A stretch of DNA of 64,000 bases. It comes from Spisula solida (taxonomy: Eukaryota; Mollusca; Bivalvia; Venerida; Mactridae). Location of the stretch: assembly GCA_947247005.1 (NCBI GenBank), contig OX365948.1, forward strand, positions 56,403,401 through 56,467,400, given 5' to 3'. Both the position numbers and the translations under genes were made by a program. The notes beneath the pieces are model-generated. The model had not been told where the DNA came from, did no database searches, and saw only the letters and a program-made list of their open reading frames with translations. Numbering within the stretch: the first letter of the stretch is position 1; every line of letters begins with the position of its first letter. Positions 1-11,350 of this stretch are shown here, piece after piece.

Positions 1-415
1 TTTCCTAATAAATTATACAATTTATAAATACCATATTAAAATTCTTTGAAAGGTAATATCATAGTTGAGCAAGCATGGCACCAGTTGCTATACATGTAAG
101 ATTAGGGGTTCTATTAGAGACTCAAACTAAAGGGTCATTTTGTCTGGAATTAAACCCATTATTTTACCGAAATACCTACATGTAAATGAATAACATAAAG
201 AAAAATTGACCCTTCTGTCAAGAAAAACCTGAGGATTAAAATGACGGTTTGGACAATTTTAGGTGTTAAAGGGACAAATGGGACCCCTGTAAGATATCCC
301 AAATGTTTATCATACCATGAGGGTCAAAATGTCTGTTTCCGAAATTTAAAGGGCCAACACATCAATTAAGGGCCAAATGGAACCCCTGTAAGATATGTCT
401 AGATGTTTATCATAC
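1..415 (-). other. Intron of the CSPP1-like gene with a duplicated donor flank
   Basis: No coding exon is seen here. About 45 bp just inside the intron (around 373-416, beginning at the donor gtatgataaaca) recur diverged at about 253-320, so a second, decoy-like gtatgataaaca lies roughly 95 bp into the intron. Confidence 0.5.
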
Positions 416-535
416 CTTATTAATAATATCATTGTATTCTTGTTGGCGTTCCGTCTTCAACTGTTGCTGACGTTTCAGCTGATCGCTGTCGCCGAATCTT
501 AGACCGGTTTCTTCTGGTTGAGCCGGCTGTCCATT
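416..535 (-). CDS. CSPP1: CSPP1-like exon (phase 0-0, 120 nt)
   Basis: Acceptor tatttag and donor AAG/gtatga bound a 40-codon open exon. It contains PAQPEETGLRFGDSDQ then LKRQQQLKTERQQEYNDIINK, a strongly helical, charged segment. It joins the Q-rich exon at 1834-1947 in frame. Confidence 0.65.
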
Positions 536-3500
536 CTAAATATTAACAAGAGATGTTTGTATTACATCTATGCCCCCATGGCAGCCCAAATAGTCAGAAA
601 AGACAAGTAATTAAGAATTGCAAGCAATACAGAAGTCCCCTACCGGTTTGCAGCCATTTTCAATGTTTCTGTTGCCATAGCAACCTCAATATTTGTCAGA
701 ATTTTATATATATATATATATATATTTTTAGACATACATAATCCCCTTATTGGCCCTTATCCACATATCAAGTTTCATAAAGCTAGCTTGGAAACTGTTT
801 GAGTTATGGCAGGATCCAGATTTGGGCATATTTTCACTCTTTCTGTCGCCATAGCAACCCCAATATTTGTCAAAATCAAAATATTTTAAGACGTGCATTA
901 TCCCCGTATTGCCCCCTATCCACATACCAAATTTCATAAACCTAGCTTGGAAACTGTTTGAGTTATGTCAGGATCCAGATTTTTTGACTAACTGACTGAC
1001 TGACTGACTGACTGACTGACTGACTGACTGACTGACTGACTGACTGACTGACTGACTGACTGACTGACTGACTGACTGACTGACTGACTGACTGAGGGCA
1101 AACCTATAGTCCCCTCCGGTAGGGGACTAATAAAGGCCAAAGTAATTTTGACCAACTGATAGGGGCCATCTACTGTTGCTTGCCATATCCATGGAAAGTT
1201 TCAAGGTGTCCTTGAGTTATTGAACGGAAACCATTCTACTGACCAACAGACCGACCAACAGTGCAAAGCAATATACCCCCTCATCAAAGATGGGGGGGGG
1301 GGGGCATAACAAAGTAATCATTTGATTTGTTTAATGACATTTCTCAACAATTTTTCAGTTATACATGGCGACTGATCCACCTAACAAGTTCTCCTGGACT
1401 GCATCCTAACCGCGGTACTAACTTCCCCTTCCATATGAAACCAGCCACGTCTCCATATGAGGAGGAAAATCAACATGAAAGTAATCAATATTTACACAAT
1501 AAATGTCATAATAATTATAAAAGACATGAAAAGTAGAATACACATTAAGAGTAACAGCAATTATTTGAGTCATTTTGACCACCATGCCATTTGTGACTTT
1601 TTTGCACTGAACATAATTTCCCACAAACAAATAAACGTGAAAGTCAATTCCAGTATTCATTTATATCTACATTAAGCCAATCCTTGTGATGTAACAGTTA
1701 GCAAACTGGACTAGCAAACCGAGAGAACTGGGTTCGATTCCAAGCAGAGGTGCGGATAAATTTGGGTTGCAATTGTTCTACGTAAATATATTTATTTTAG
1801 GTAAAATTTTATTGCGTCCATGCAGCATATTACCTCGACAGCAGGCTGTGACCTTTGTCCCCTATCCCATTGTCTACGGTTAGATGGAGATGGTGGTTGA
1901 CGTCCTTGTGGTTGTCCTTGTGGTTGTCCCTGTGGTTGTCTCTGATCCTAATATAACAGTTACCATCATTCAACATGCATACCGTACATTAAATTTAATA
2001 CATGCTACATAGGTGTTACAATACGGTGGATTATCATATGAACAAATAAACCTGCATAATTAGGCCAACACCAATTAATAAGTGTGATTCTAGTACCAAT
2101 CCTAAACATTTTTTTGGTATTTTGCTTGAAGTCACTGTGCATCATTGATATTCCAATGCATAAAACCAATCAAATGATTTTAAAAAATAAAATATTTTTC
2201 CTACCTACCTACGCTATTTTATTTCAGCATGATACTAGAACCACAATGTTAATTTGTTCTGGCCTTTTTAAAATAATTAATTACTGTCGTGGAACTAAAT
2301 TAAATGGAAAGTAGTTCATTTATTTGTAATCTATTAGATCAAATTACATTTTTTTTAAAAATAAAGATACCCATCCCTGCCACCAACAAGATTACTGTGA
2401 TGAAATTCATATCTGACTTGTATGAAAACAAATGGTGAAATATGAAGAAATAAAAAACCATGACCAAACAAGTAATTGAGAATTGCAAGCAATATAGAAG
2501 TCCCCTACCGGTTTGAAGCCATTTTCAATGTTTCTGTTGCCATAGCAACCACAATTTTTGTCAAAATCAAAATATTTTTAGACATGCATAATCCCCTTAT
2601 TGCCCTCTATCCACTTACCAAGTTTCATAACCCTAGCTTGGAAACTGTTTGAGTTATAGAAGGATCCAGATTTGGGCAAATTTTCATTCTTTCTGTCGCC
2701 ATAGCAACCACAAATTTTGTCAGAATCAAAATATATTTAGACGTGCATATTTCCCCTTATTGCCCTCTATCCACATACCAAGTTTCATAACCTAGCTTGG
2801 AAACTGTTTGAGTTATGTCAGGGTCCTGATTTTTTGACAGACGGCAAACCTATAGTCCCCTCTGGTCAAAAACCAGTAGGGGACTAACTATAAACACCAT
2901 AAAGCTAAACTTAAATAAGATCAACTTTGAAATGTTAAATTGAACTTCATCAAACAATGCCTACCATTACCAGGAGAACATGCAGGCTATGTTCTGTAAT
3001 AATGATAAAACAAGAAATATCACTGAATGTGATGAATACCCCCAGATCTGCTTGACACAGTCAGATATGCACAACTAGACTTGGTACTGATCAGTCATGC
3101 AAAGTTTTGTTGAAATCCAAACATTGGTTTCTGAGAAATAGCGCAGACAAAATTTATAAGTGTAAAAAAACAAAGGGCCATAACTCCCTTAAAATTTATC
3201 CGACCGGCATGTGCCGACGATATGCACAACTAGACTTGGTACTAATCAGTCATGCAAAGTTTTGATGAAATCCGACCAATGGTTACAGAGAAATAGCGCG
3301 GACAAAATTTGCACGGACCAACCAACAGACCAACCAACCTCAAGCATGACTCCAATATAGCCCCCATATACTATGTATCTGGGGGTATAATAAAATGTGA
3401 TATACAAAATACATGTACCATTCCTAAGTCATAGACTACATGTAAATGGTATGAATCACGATACTCCGCTTTTTAGTTCCGTGTGAGAATTGTTCTGTTT

Positions 3501-4914
3501 TCATATGGCTCTGAGTCTGACACAACTCAGATTTCATGTAACACTCAGGATACATGAAATCTGAGTTCCGTCCAAGCTTTACATCAGTTTTCAGTTCCTT
3601 CAGAGCCATATGAAAGTAGAACAATTCTCTCACGGAACTGAGAAGCAGTGTATCGAGATTCATACTGTGGACTTAGTGGCATGCATTTCTACTAGTACAT
3701 TGTATGTTTATGGACACAACACTAATTAAAATGTGAATACTTAATAACTTTTGAAGACAATAAAATTGAAGGAAAGTGAAAAGCTCCGTATAAAAATAGT
3801 ACATCAAAATACATACATAATGCTTGAGATAATGATGTAAAGTTCTATAATGTTCTGCATTGAAGACTTTTCTATAATAGTGAAGGGTATTCTAAACTTT
3901 TATATAGTGCAGGGGTGTCAAAAGGGTCAAATTACAAATCCAGAAAATCCTTCTGAAAAGATTAAATTGGCCATAACTTTGCCATTTCTTGAGATATTTT
4001 CATCAAATAACTTTTATTTTGGTCAGATATCATAGCTCTTTTAGGATAGCTTTTAGGATTTATCTGGAATATTGACACCTCTGATATTACTGAAAGTATG
4101 ACTGAGCCACTCATTCAGAACTCTAACCATGGGGAAAGATTCTCAGCAAATACTTGAGAAAAATATTGATCTGAAATGTCTGTCAGCTTTAAATCTACTT
4201 TTTATGACAAAAGCAATATTTATTTTTATGACTCGTCAATAACATTGACTACATAAATATACACAAGCTACCTTCACCGTATTTTCTTCTGTCAAATGAA
4301 GCAAAAACATCTATTTTACCATAACACCCTACTACATGTAATAATAGAACTAAATGTCATGCATAGTGAACCTGAAAGGACTCCAATAATTTTCCCTTGC
4401 TTAAAAAAGCTGAATACAGTAATTTCTTAATCAAACTTTTGAGTATAAAAAGAGAAAAACTTTTGTCAGTTCTGTATTCACATAATGATGTTAAAGAATG
4501 GCTCAAAAACTTATAAATCTCAGTGGAAGTTTTCACAATGAGCAAAGAAAAAATCATTCTTCAATGATTATCTTTTAAGCTTTAACTTAACTTCTTAAGA
4601 AAGGACCAGGGTTGACAAAGTATTGACCGCCCGTTTTTTCCAAACTAAAGGACACAGTGTTGACTAATCAACACTTAACACGGCCGCTGTCCTGTAGTGG
4701 CATTTTTCTGACCTGCACAGCCACTGTCACTGTGTTGGGCAGATAGGTTGTATTAAATTAACACAAAATTTTGAGTTAGTCAGTTACTTTAAACATGACC
4801 AGAGAGATCTATCAAACCTACAGTATACTCGTTGATGTGAGCTCTTTCTTGTTGAAGTTTTGCTTTATGTCCTCTTATGAAGCTGTCAATGTCATTATCA
4901 ACAAGGGTTCCCAT
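416..4914 (-). CDS. CSPP1: CSPP1-like centrosome/cilium coiled-coil protein, 5' part (three exons recognised)
   Basis: Three minus-strand exons (4914-4829, 1947-1834, 535-416) read as one coiled-coil gene whose 3' part lies beyond base 1. The predicted N-terminus, MGTLVDNDIDSFIRGHKAKL followed by QQERAHIN, matches the style of the CSPP1 N-terminus (an acidic start, then FI..xKAxL.x..A). The third exon carries GLRF then LKRQQQLKTERQQEYNDII, the repeated CSPP1 module of GL..., L...LK.ER..EYN. CSPP1 proteins act at centrosomes, spindle poles and ciliary axonemes. Exon 4829-4925 ends in phase 2 while the next recognised exon reads sensibly only in phase 0, so at least one exon between 1948 and 4828 is missing from this model. 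The family call rests on motif memory, not a search. The exons themselves are better supported than the name. Confidence 0.55.
603..1130 (+). mobile_element. Pearl-type (Helitron/Helentron-related) non-autonomous element, copy 1
   Basis: Two ~165 bp core repeats (each with gttgccatagcaacc and agcttggaaactgtttgagt) are followed by a long ACTG microsatellite and a right end with the hairpin agtcccctccggtaggggact at about 1107-1129. This core-repeat, tetranucleotide and 3'-hairpin plan is that of the bivalve pearl/CvA elements, which the literature groups with Helentron-associated elements. It lies in an intron of the CSPP1-like gene. Confidence 0.75.
986..1095. repeat. (ACTG)n microsatellite
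   Basis: About 27 perfect ACTG/GACT units form the internal tetranucleotide tract of the pearl-type element. The related copy at 2467-2887 has almost lost this tract. Confidence 0.95.
1155..1310 (+). mobile_element. Short pearl-type element with G-rich 3' hairpin
   Basis: A single partial core unit (ending ccttgagttattgaacggaaacc) is followed by gaccaacagaccgaccaac and then a hairpin of the form ataccccctcatc...gatgggggg...cata. It has the same architecture as the flanking elements but a different core family. The hairpin loop side is expanded to 12 Gs. Confidence 0.55.
1683..1760 (+). mobile_element. tRNA-derived SINE fragment
   Basis: A tRNA-like body ends in a perfect B box, GGTTCGATTCC, at about 1731-1741. 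The A box is poor and no cloverleaf closes, so this is a SINE head, not a tRNA gene. Confidence 0.5.
1834..1947 (-). CDS. CSPP1: Q/P-rich exon of the CSPP1-like gene (phase 0-0, 114 nt)
   Basis: Acceptor atattag and donor GAG/gtaata bound 38 open codons: DQRQPQGQPQGQPQG, then RQPPSPSNRRQWDRGQR and SQPAVE. Three PQGQ-type units reflect a 12 bp repeat. The alternative phase-2 reading is also open here but meets a stop in the next exon, so phase 0 is preferred. Confidence 0.6.
2467..2887 (+). mobile_element. Pearl-type element, copy 2
   Basis: Two core repeats of the same family as 603-1130 start at acaagtaattgagaattgc and end in a long 3' hairpin (agtcccctctggt ... accagtaggggact, 2853-2887). 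The ACTG tract is reduced to gacagacgg, so the microsatellite is dispensable or was lost. Confidence 0.75.
3010..3391 (+). mobile_element. Pearl-type element, second core family
   Basis: Two ~160 bp core repeats share gatatgcacaactagacttgg and agaaatagcgc. A ggaccaaccaacagaccaacc tract follows, and then the 3' hairpin tagcccccata...tatctgggggta (about 3355-3389). The plan matches the other pearl-type elements; the sequence differs. Confidence 0.65.
3450..3665. mobile_element. Palindromic MITE
   Basis: The left arm (gtatgaatc...ttccgtgtgagaattgttct) and the right arm pair along about 75 bp each, with an inner inverted repeat around gatttcatg/catgaaatc. There is no coding capacity. Confidence 0.75.
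3912..4080. mobile_element. TIR element GGTGTCAA, copy 1
   Basis: It begins ggggtgtcaa and ends attgacacc, giving short inverted ends. A diverged same-orientation copy sits at 5664-5911; both share taacttttattttggt and atcatagctcttttaggata. The two copies flank the 52 bp minisatellite. Confidence 0.5.
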
Positions 4915-4925
4915 GTCGCTTAAAC
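4829..4925 (-). CDS. CSPP1: Start-codon exon of the CSPP1-like gene
   Basis: Acceptor tatatttcag ends at 4926. The exon reads through 11 bases to ATG at 4914-4912 and ends AACGA/gtatac, coding for 28 residues (MGTLVDNDIDSFIRGH, then KAKLQQERAHIN) and finishing in phase 2. The same acceptor and ATG are repeated 12 more times upstream in the minisatellite, so the true 5' end is ambiguous. Confidence 0.6.
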
Positions 4926-5575
4926 CTGAAATATATAGACATAACATTATCAACAAGGGTTCCCATGTCGCTTAAACCTGAAATATATAGACATAACATT
5001 ATCAACAAGGGTTCCCATGTCGCTTAAACCTGAAATATATAGACATAACATTAGCAACAAGGGTTCCCATGTTGCTTTTACCTGAAATATATAGACATAA
5101 CATTATCAACAAGGGTTCCCATGTCGCTTAAACCTGAAATATATAGACATAACTTTATCAACAAGGGTTCCCATGTCGCGTAAACCTGAAATATATAGAC
5201 ATAACATTAGCAACAAGGGTTCCCATGTCGCTTTAACCTGAAATATATAGACATAACATTATCAACAAGGGTTCCCATGTCGCTTAAACCTGAAATATAT
5301 AGACATAACATTATCAACAAGGGTTCCCATGCCGCGTAAACCTGAAATATATAGACATAACTTTATCAACAAGGGTTCCCATGTCGCTTAAACCTAAAAC
5401 ATATAGACATAACATTATCAACAAGGGTTCCCATGTCACGTAAACCTGAAATATATAGACATAACATTATCTACAAGGGTTCCCATGTCACTTAAACCTA
5501 AAACATATAGACATAACATTATCAACAAGGGTTCCCATGTCGCTTAAACCTGAAACATAATAGACATAACGTACA
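4890..5575. repeat. 52 bp minisatellite, ~13 copies, containing splice acceptor and start codon
   Basis: The unit acattatcaacaagggttc + ccatgtcgcttaaacctgaa + atatatagacata repeats about 13 times with few changes. Read on the minus strand, each unit has a pyrimidine-rich tract, ATTTCAG, GTTTAAGCGAC, ATG and the first seven codons of the CSPP1-like exon. Only the first unit (4890-4925) runs on into the full exon. Confidence 0.9.
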
Positions 5576-5663
5576 TTATCAAGAATGGAAAGTCTGAGTA
5601 TCAAGTAGGAGAGAAGTTGTTTCAATCAATTGGGATTCCCAATGCGACGACTAGTAGAACCCA

Positions 5664-5911
5664 GGGCTGTCAACAGAGTCCAATTAAAAATCCTGAAAAT
5701 CATATGCAGCCGTCCATTATCGCCAAACAAAAGGCTGTCAACCACATTGTTTCTATATTTAACTCAGTTTGTATTGAATAAAATCCTTGAGTGAAGATTA
5801 AATCAACCAAAACTTTGCCAATTCTTGTCAGAGATATTTTCATTAAATAACTTTTATTTTGGTAAGAAATCATAGCTCTTTTAGGATAGATAAATCCGGA
5901 ATATTGACACC
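5664..5911. mobile_element. TIR element GGTGTCAA, copy 2
   Basis: This is a diverged copy of 3912-4080, about 80 bp longer because of an internal insert between the left end and the shared aaactttgccaattctt segment. Confidence 0.5.
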
Positions 5912-8900
5912 ACTGAGAACTACTGCCAATTATGTTGAATACGAAACGTTTCGGAAGACTAGAAAACGTTATCTCACTTTGGACATTGATGTAACGATAA
6001 TAAAAACCTGTCTGTTTACATAATAAATAAATAATTATATATAATTTGAAACAGGTCTTTTAGACTTTTAAATTAATACGGCGCTACGGAGAATATATTC
6101 GAGTGTGTATAAACTGATGTTTTATACAATTATTCATAAATAGCAAATATGAGCACACCAGGTACAGTAGATATTTACTTGTCCTAAGTAGTAAGTATAC
6201 ATACAACTGTTCAAATGTAAGTTCAGCACAAAGTATCACTAAGTAATCTTTCATCCTCAAAATCACATATCTGTCTCGATACTAATTATTGATTTATTAT
6301 CTAAGAAGAAGTATACAAAGTAAGCTAACTATTATATAAAAGTGGACTATATAGCCATAAAATAAAATTGGAAACAACTACATCATGAATCCTTTTATTT
6401 TTTTACCACTAGGGACCTACAGGATAGGTGCTCCATTTCATATCACGCGGACTTGACATAATAAGCTGAGCGTGTCTTTCATTGTAATGGTCATACAACA
6501 TGCATTGATGGAATTGAGTATTGATATTTAGTGTCAACATGTTCCCATTGAATTGCCCTATCATTGCTCAATCACTTTAATTATGAACGTTGTTTATTTA
6601 TAACAAAATAACGACGTAAACTGTTAAGTGCGCCATTTCCAATACCGCGGGGATATACTGCTTTCTCATGGAGTCGATCCCCTAAGAGATAAAAACCTAG
6701 CATGCACACTTCAAATTGTTTGGTCTGCAACTAAATTTCATTTTCAGATAAATAACTGAACTACAGTAAAATGAACCATTTTTGCAATAAAAAAGCTTTT
6801 ATCTTTAAATATTTACTGTGAAGCAAGTACCAGTCAAGAGGCTCTGTCATTCAGAAACTTTCTCATCGACCCGATCCCTCTGATTGGTCAGTCTATGATT
6901 AACCTAAAGACTGAATTATTTTATGAAACACAGTGGTAACATAAAGTTCGTTCATCATAGATACTATTCACAGAATTTAATTAATGTGGACAAGTATGTT
7001 GACAAAAATATGGACAAAAACCCATGGTTACAAGCTTAGGTATTACTTTTCACCAAAAAGGATTTTTCAGGGTTGGTTTTAAATCAGTCCACAAAAATGT
7101 TTACATGCGCTTTTATGCACATTTTTTTTGCTGTGATGACAGGAAAAGGTCCACTTTCAAACTTGTGTATGTTTTGGAAAGGAACCATCGCTGCGCGTGT
7201 TTATATTCTGTCAAAATAATTAGGGTTGATGAGAAGGATCGGGTCGATGAGAATCAAGTATATATGGCATGTATGGCTAGTCCCATAAATAAGACTCTAC
7301 GTACGTTTCACAGTACTATAGAGTCTCATAGTTTTGAACTTAGCTGTCTTTAGCAAAATTTTATTTCCGAATTGAACGACTTATTCGGGATTAAACAGTT
7401 GAATTGACCGCAGTAAAGCATATTTCGATCATAAAGTACAAAAAACAGCGTTAAACACACCTTTACACAACCAATATAAGATAAAATGTTTGTCTGAAAT
7501 CTGTCACGATTCCCTTCCGTTTGAAAAACGAAAGTTACCTACATATGACAAATTCGTCTTAGACGAAATAATTAATCGGTACGGAGTAGTCGTTCTTGAC
7601 CGACTTTAATGTAGGCCTATTTTTAGTCCGGATACTGGGTTTTAGTTATAGCCACTTTTCGTCCAATCAAATTTCTTACAAATGTCAGAACAACAACTTT
7701 CGGAATACATCGGCTCTGTTCCACGGCTTCAATGGCGTAAATAAGGACATTTCAGTAGTGAAATGAAACAGGAGTAATTTATGTATCAATGAGGTAAGTG
7801 TTCTTGCAACCATTTGTTTTCAATGATAGAAAAGGCATTAATGAAGCCATGTGTGGTGTGCCTTTACTTTGTATTGCTTTTTAGGGCTCATAATCGGTCA
7901 CCAAACAGCGACAAAGAATCGTGTCACAAAGTGCTACATACAACTACTCGGGAGCCGGTGAGACCTAACGTCATGTAATGTAATGAAATGATACGTTTGG
8001 TCTCTGTTGGGACTAATGTATGGCCAGATGTCATCCATCTGTAACAATGTTTTAATTTATCTGTACTGGACGTCAGGATAAAGAGTATTTTCATCATACA
8101 TTCAGAAGACTGTCTGGCAGCCCCTGTGGTAGTAGGTATATTATCTTTCATGCGCTAAAAGTAGGTACGAATCATTCCGAGTCCGACTCAAAGTTTCATC
8201 TAGCAACAACTTTCTTCGCTTTCTTTCAAAACCAATGACTTTACGAGGCACTTCATGAATGAAGTAGACATGTCCTACACACTTTCATTAAATATATGAA
8301 TGATTAAATGAGAAATATACCTGTTGCTGTAAATAAATCATTAAAACCCAAGTTTATTTTGATTTCGAGTAGCAACTTGATACGGAAATGATAAATTCTT
8401 CACCGCGCATGTGCATAAATTGAAAGTATAAAACCCGTTAAACCGTCCCATCCCGTTTCAAAAACTCCTCGCGACAGTTACTTCCCCGTAACAGTAATGG
8501 GTGTAAAGATATGGTTTTTATTTTCGACAGCACACATGTATTTCACGACTTCGCCATTTCATTAATTAAAATGAAAAGTATAACATTTTGATTTGAAATC
8601 CTCAACAAACATGGGGCGTCTTACTTTCTTACATGATCTAATTACTGCAAAAAAGTCAATTCAGGTACTATAGCTGATAAATAATTGATGAAGACTAATG
8701 ACTCAAAAATTAAATAAATTGATATGACCACTATGACAAAGATTTTAGAATTTGCAAAGTATGTGAATTTAACCCCTGACAATATGTTACAAATGCATAT
8801 TTCAAATTGGTAATGAGTATAAACAACACCCAAGTCTGACACTAATTAGATATTACACTGAATGGACTTTCTCAGGAATTTATACACAATAAATACCTAA

Positions 8901-9499
8901 TCACATTTTAATTAACGAATTTCACAACCATGGTAATGTATGACACTAAGATTTCATATTACAGAGAAAGGAATTTAACAGGAATTCATGCCACTAGGAG
9001 TGTAGCTTGTATTTGAATAAGTCCTAACAAAGTCAGTATCATTGATGCTTCTGGAGGTATAGGATGGTTGATATTTATTTAAAAAAGATATATCTTAAAT
9101 GATACTTAAGTCTACTTATGTTTTAAATTCTTTTCTGACATAATTCATGTATTTGTTCATCTTTATTCCACTTAAAGATGAATACTTACATGAAGAATGA
9201 TTTATATTATTTCTGAATTATTTATCTTTTTTAAATTAAATGTAAAACATCCTTGCTTCATTTTATATTTTCATGATACTTTAATATATCCATTTGTATT
9301 TTTATTTTCTAACATTCTTCATGTAAATATTAAAATTTATTTAAGAAGTAACTTAAATAAGTTTTATAATTTATATGAGGAATGAAAAAAAAATTCAAAG
9401 CATCATTAAAATATAATTATGTTATGATTCAGTGTTTCTATTATTTGTTTATGGTAGTTTTGTCATTTATAACATGCCACAAGCATAATATAACATTGT
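5912..9499. other. No supported gene
   Basis: AT-rich sequence. A 16 bp exact inverted repeat (ctcatcgacccgatcc near 6864; ggatcgggtcgatgag near 7230) suggests TIR-element ends with a ~390 bp span. A good donor, GAG/gtaagt, follows 7790 on the plus strand without an identifiable coding partner. Open frames here are short and show no recognisable domain. Confidence 0.5.
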
Positions 9500-9817
9500 C
9501 AGGGACGTAGCTAGAGGGATTTGAATGTGTACGCAAGAATGCAAGGGGGTTGGGTACATGGTCTCCCTGAAAATTTTTGTTCGCTAGAACGTCTCTGGGG
9601 CGTTCTGGCGTGTTTTTTGCATCATCTTTAACATTATTTTTACTGATAAAACCAGGTTTTTTTTGTTTGTATAGAGATTTTTAAGTGTTTCTAAGAAATG
9701 CTGAAAATACTAAAGGCTTACCCCCTTTTATTGCATTTTTCGATCATTTATTTTTTCACTTTTTGAGAAGCATGTGTACGCAGCTGCGTATTCTGCGTAC
9801 TGGTAGCTACGCGCCTG
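9500..9817. mobile_element. hAT-like non-autonomous element with 5 bp TSD
   Basis: The left end CAGGGACGTAGCTAG and the right end CTAGCTACGCGCCTG-type sequence (read as tggtagctacgcgcctg) are inverted. The flanks are ATTGT on both sides, a 5 bp duplication. The interior carries cgttctggcgtgttttttgc and has no transposase frame. Confidence 0.75.
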
Positions 9818-10013
9818 ATTGTTTTACACTCTTAAAATTAGACTAAAAACACATAATATTTAGTGTCTTCAGATTAATTTTAAGTATGTATGACAATGTA
9901 ATATTATGCATGTGAGATTATACTTAACATAACTACCAAAAACAAATAATATAAACGCAAGATTATAACAAACATATAAATTTTACAATATGGGTACACC
10001 TTGACTAATAAAT

Positions 10014-10206
10014 AGAGGATATTTGTTTGTTTTGATTGAATATGGTTAATATCTCATCTTGTAGTGATAAAATTTTAATATTTTCACTCGCGCTACGCGC
10101 TCTTGAAAATATTGAATTTTATCACTACGCGCTCTTGAAAATATTGAATTTTATCACTACACGATGAGATATAAACCATATTCAATCAAAACAAACAAAT
10201 ATTCTA
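10014..10206. mobile_element. Near-perfect palindromic MITE
   Basis: atatttgtttgttttgattg at the left pairs with caatcaaaacaaacaaatat at the right, extending to tcactcgcgctacgcgctc in the centre. The half-unit cgctcttgaaaatattgaat is tandemly duplicated in the middle. Confidence 0.8.
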
Positions 10207-11350
10207 TTTATTTAATGTTTTTATGGTGTCAAAACTGGTACTATTTATGCCAAATTACCACTGTGGTTAGGCTACGTATGAATATGTTATTCCATTCATA
10301 TTTTTCACTTCAAAATCCGCCATCTTGGATTATGGTGAATAGGTGAAAACGACTTTTTTGAGAATTTTGCATTAAATCATTCACCAACTTGTAGGAAATG
10401 GTCTAACTAAGAATAAAACCCCCACATGACATGTTTCCGTTCAGTAATAAAAAAGTTACAGACATTTTAGTGTTGAGATTTTGGTAAATTAAAGTAGTCC
10501 CTGTGAGGGGGCGGAGCTTATATCAGTCAGATTGTAGGTGATAACCAGTGACTGATATAGGTTTTATTTCACTGATAGAACTCCATATCTCATCAGTTAG
10601 CATTGAATAAAAAAGGTACACCTTGACCAAAATATTTGGGTACACCTAGGTTTGGGTACATCTTGACTGGTTCCCCTATAGCTACATGTAGAACCTGGAA
10701 CGTATCCTGCTGTCTCGTATATCCGTGCTTTTTAACAGTTTCATCGACGCATGCGCACTCGCGCAACCAAATTCAAAAATGTGCTACACCATTACTATAC
10801 CGGTAAGGAAGATCAAGTACTTTAGTCAGATTGTCTAGGTTGTTGACTGGTAACCATGCAATCCGTGCCTCCCCAGAAACTTGTCTGTTTTGGGGACCAA
10901 TGTGGTGAAATTTTAAATTTGTTTTTAAATTAAGTTGATATGGAGTAGTACTTATCAAAATATGTTTTTTAAATCTGTGCGATCTATAGTATTTGGTAAT
11001 AAATAAAATGCATAATAAAACCGGCATGCAAAAATAATTAACACCAGTGCAAGAATACCATTTGGAATAATTACTACCCTTATTTACCTCGTCGTCAAGG
11101 TGACACCTATGATGAGTCGTCTAAAATGTCTGCCTCAATTGATACCTACTATTTGTCTGATTATTTTTTTGGGTAATTTTCCTATAATAACAATGCAGCG
11201 CATATGTATGAGCTTAACTTTGTATTTTCGTCCCAGAGCTGAATTAAGTCAAACGCGGATTTCAGGAGAAGGCACGAAAATAACAGTCTGAGGTATATAT
11301 ACTAGAATCACGGACCTGCTAGTACAGAATTACCCCCAGGTGAAGACAAC
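10207..11350. other. No supported gene
   Basis: Short repeats around gggtacacctt occur at 9995, 10615 and 10650. A GCATGCGC-containing motif sits at about 10748. I see no exon. Confidence 0.4.

Larger units (their letters stand above)
1948..4828. other. Intron of the CSPP1-like gene, transposon-filled
   Basis: It holds two pearl-type elements, a palindromic MITE and a 170 bp inverted-terminal repeat element. The missing exon(s) needed to shift phase from 2 to 0 should lie here. I could not identify them with confidence. Confidence 0.5.

Noticed and set aside
1327..1536. Possible plus-strand exon after cagttatac with a proline/serine-rich reading
   Set aside because: It lies in an intron of a minus-strand gene, has no partner exon, and its possible donor (GAAA/gtaatc) is weak.
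4270..4320. Possible 17 or 39 nt minus-strand exon of the CSPP1-like gene
   Set aside because: Neither version repairs the phase gap and one reading contains a stop.
7024..7353. 109-codon plus-strand open frame
   Set aside because: No recognisable motif; it spans one arm of an inverted repeat, so a transposon interior is more likely than a gene.
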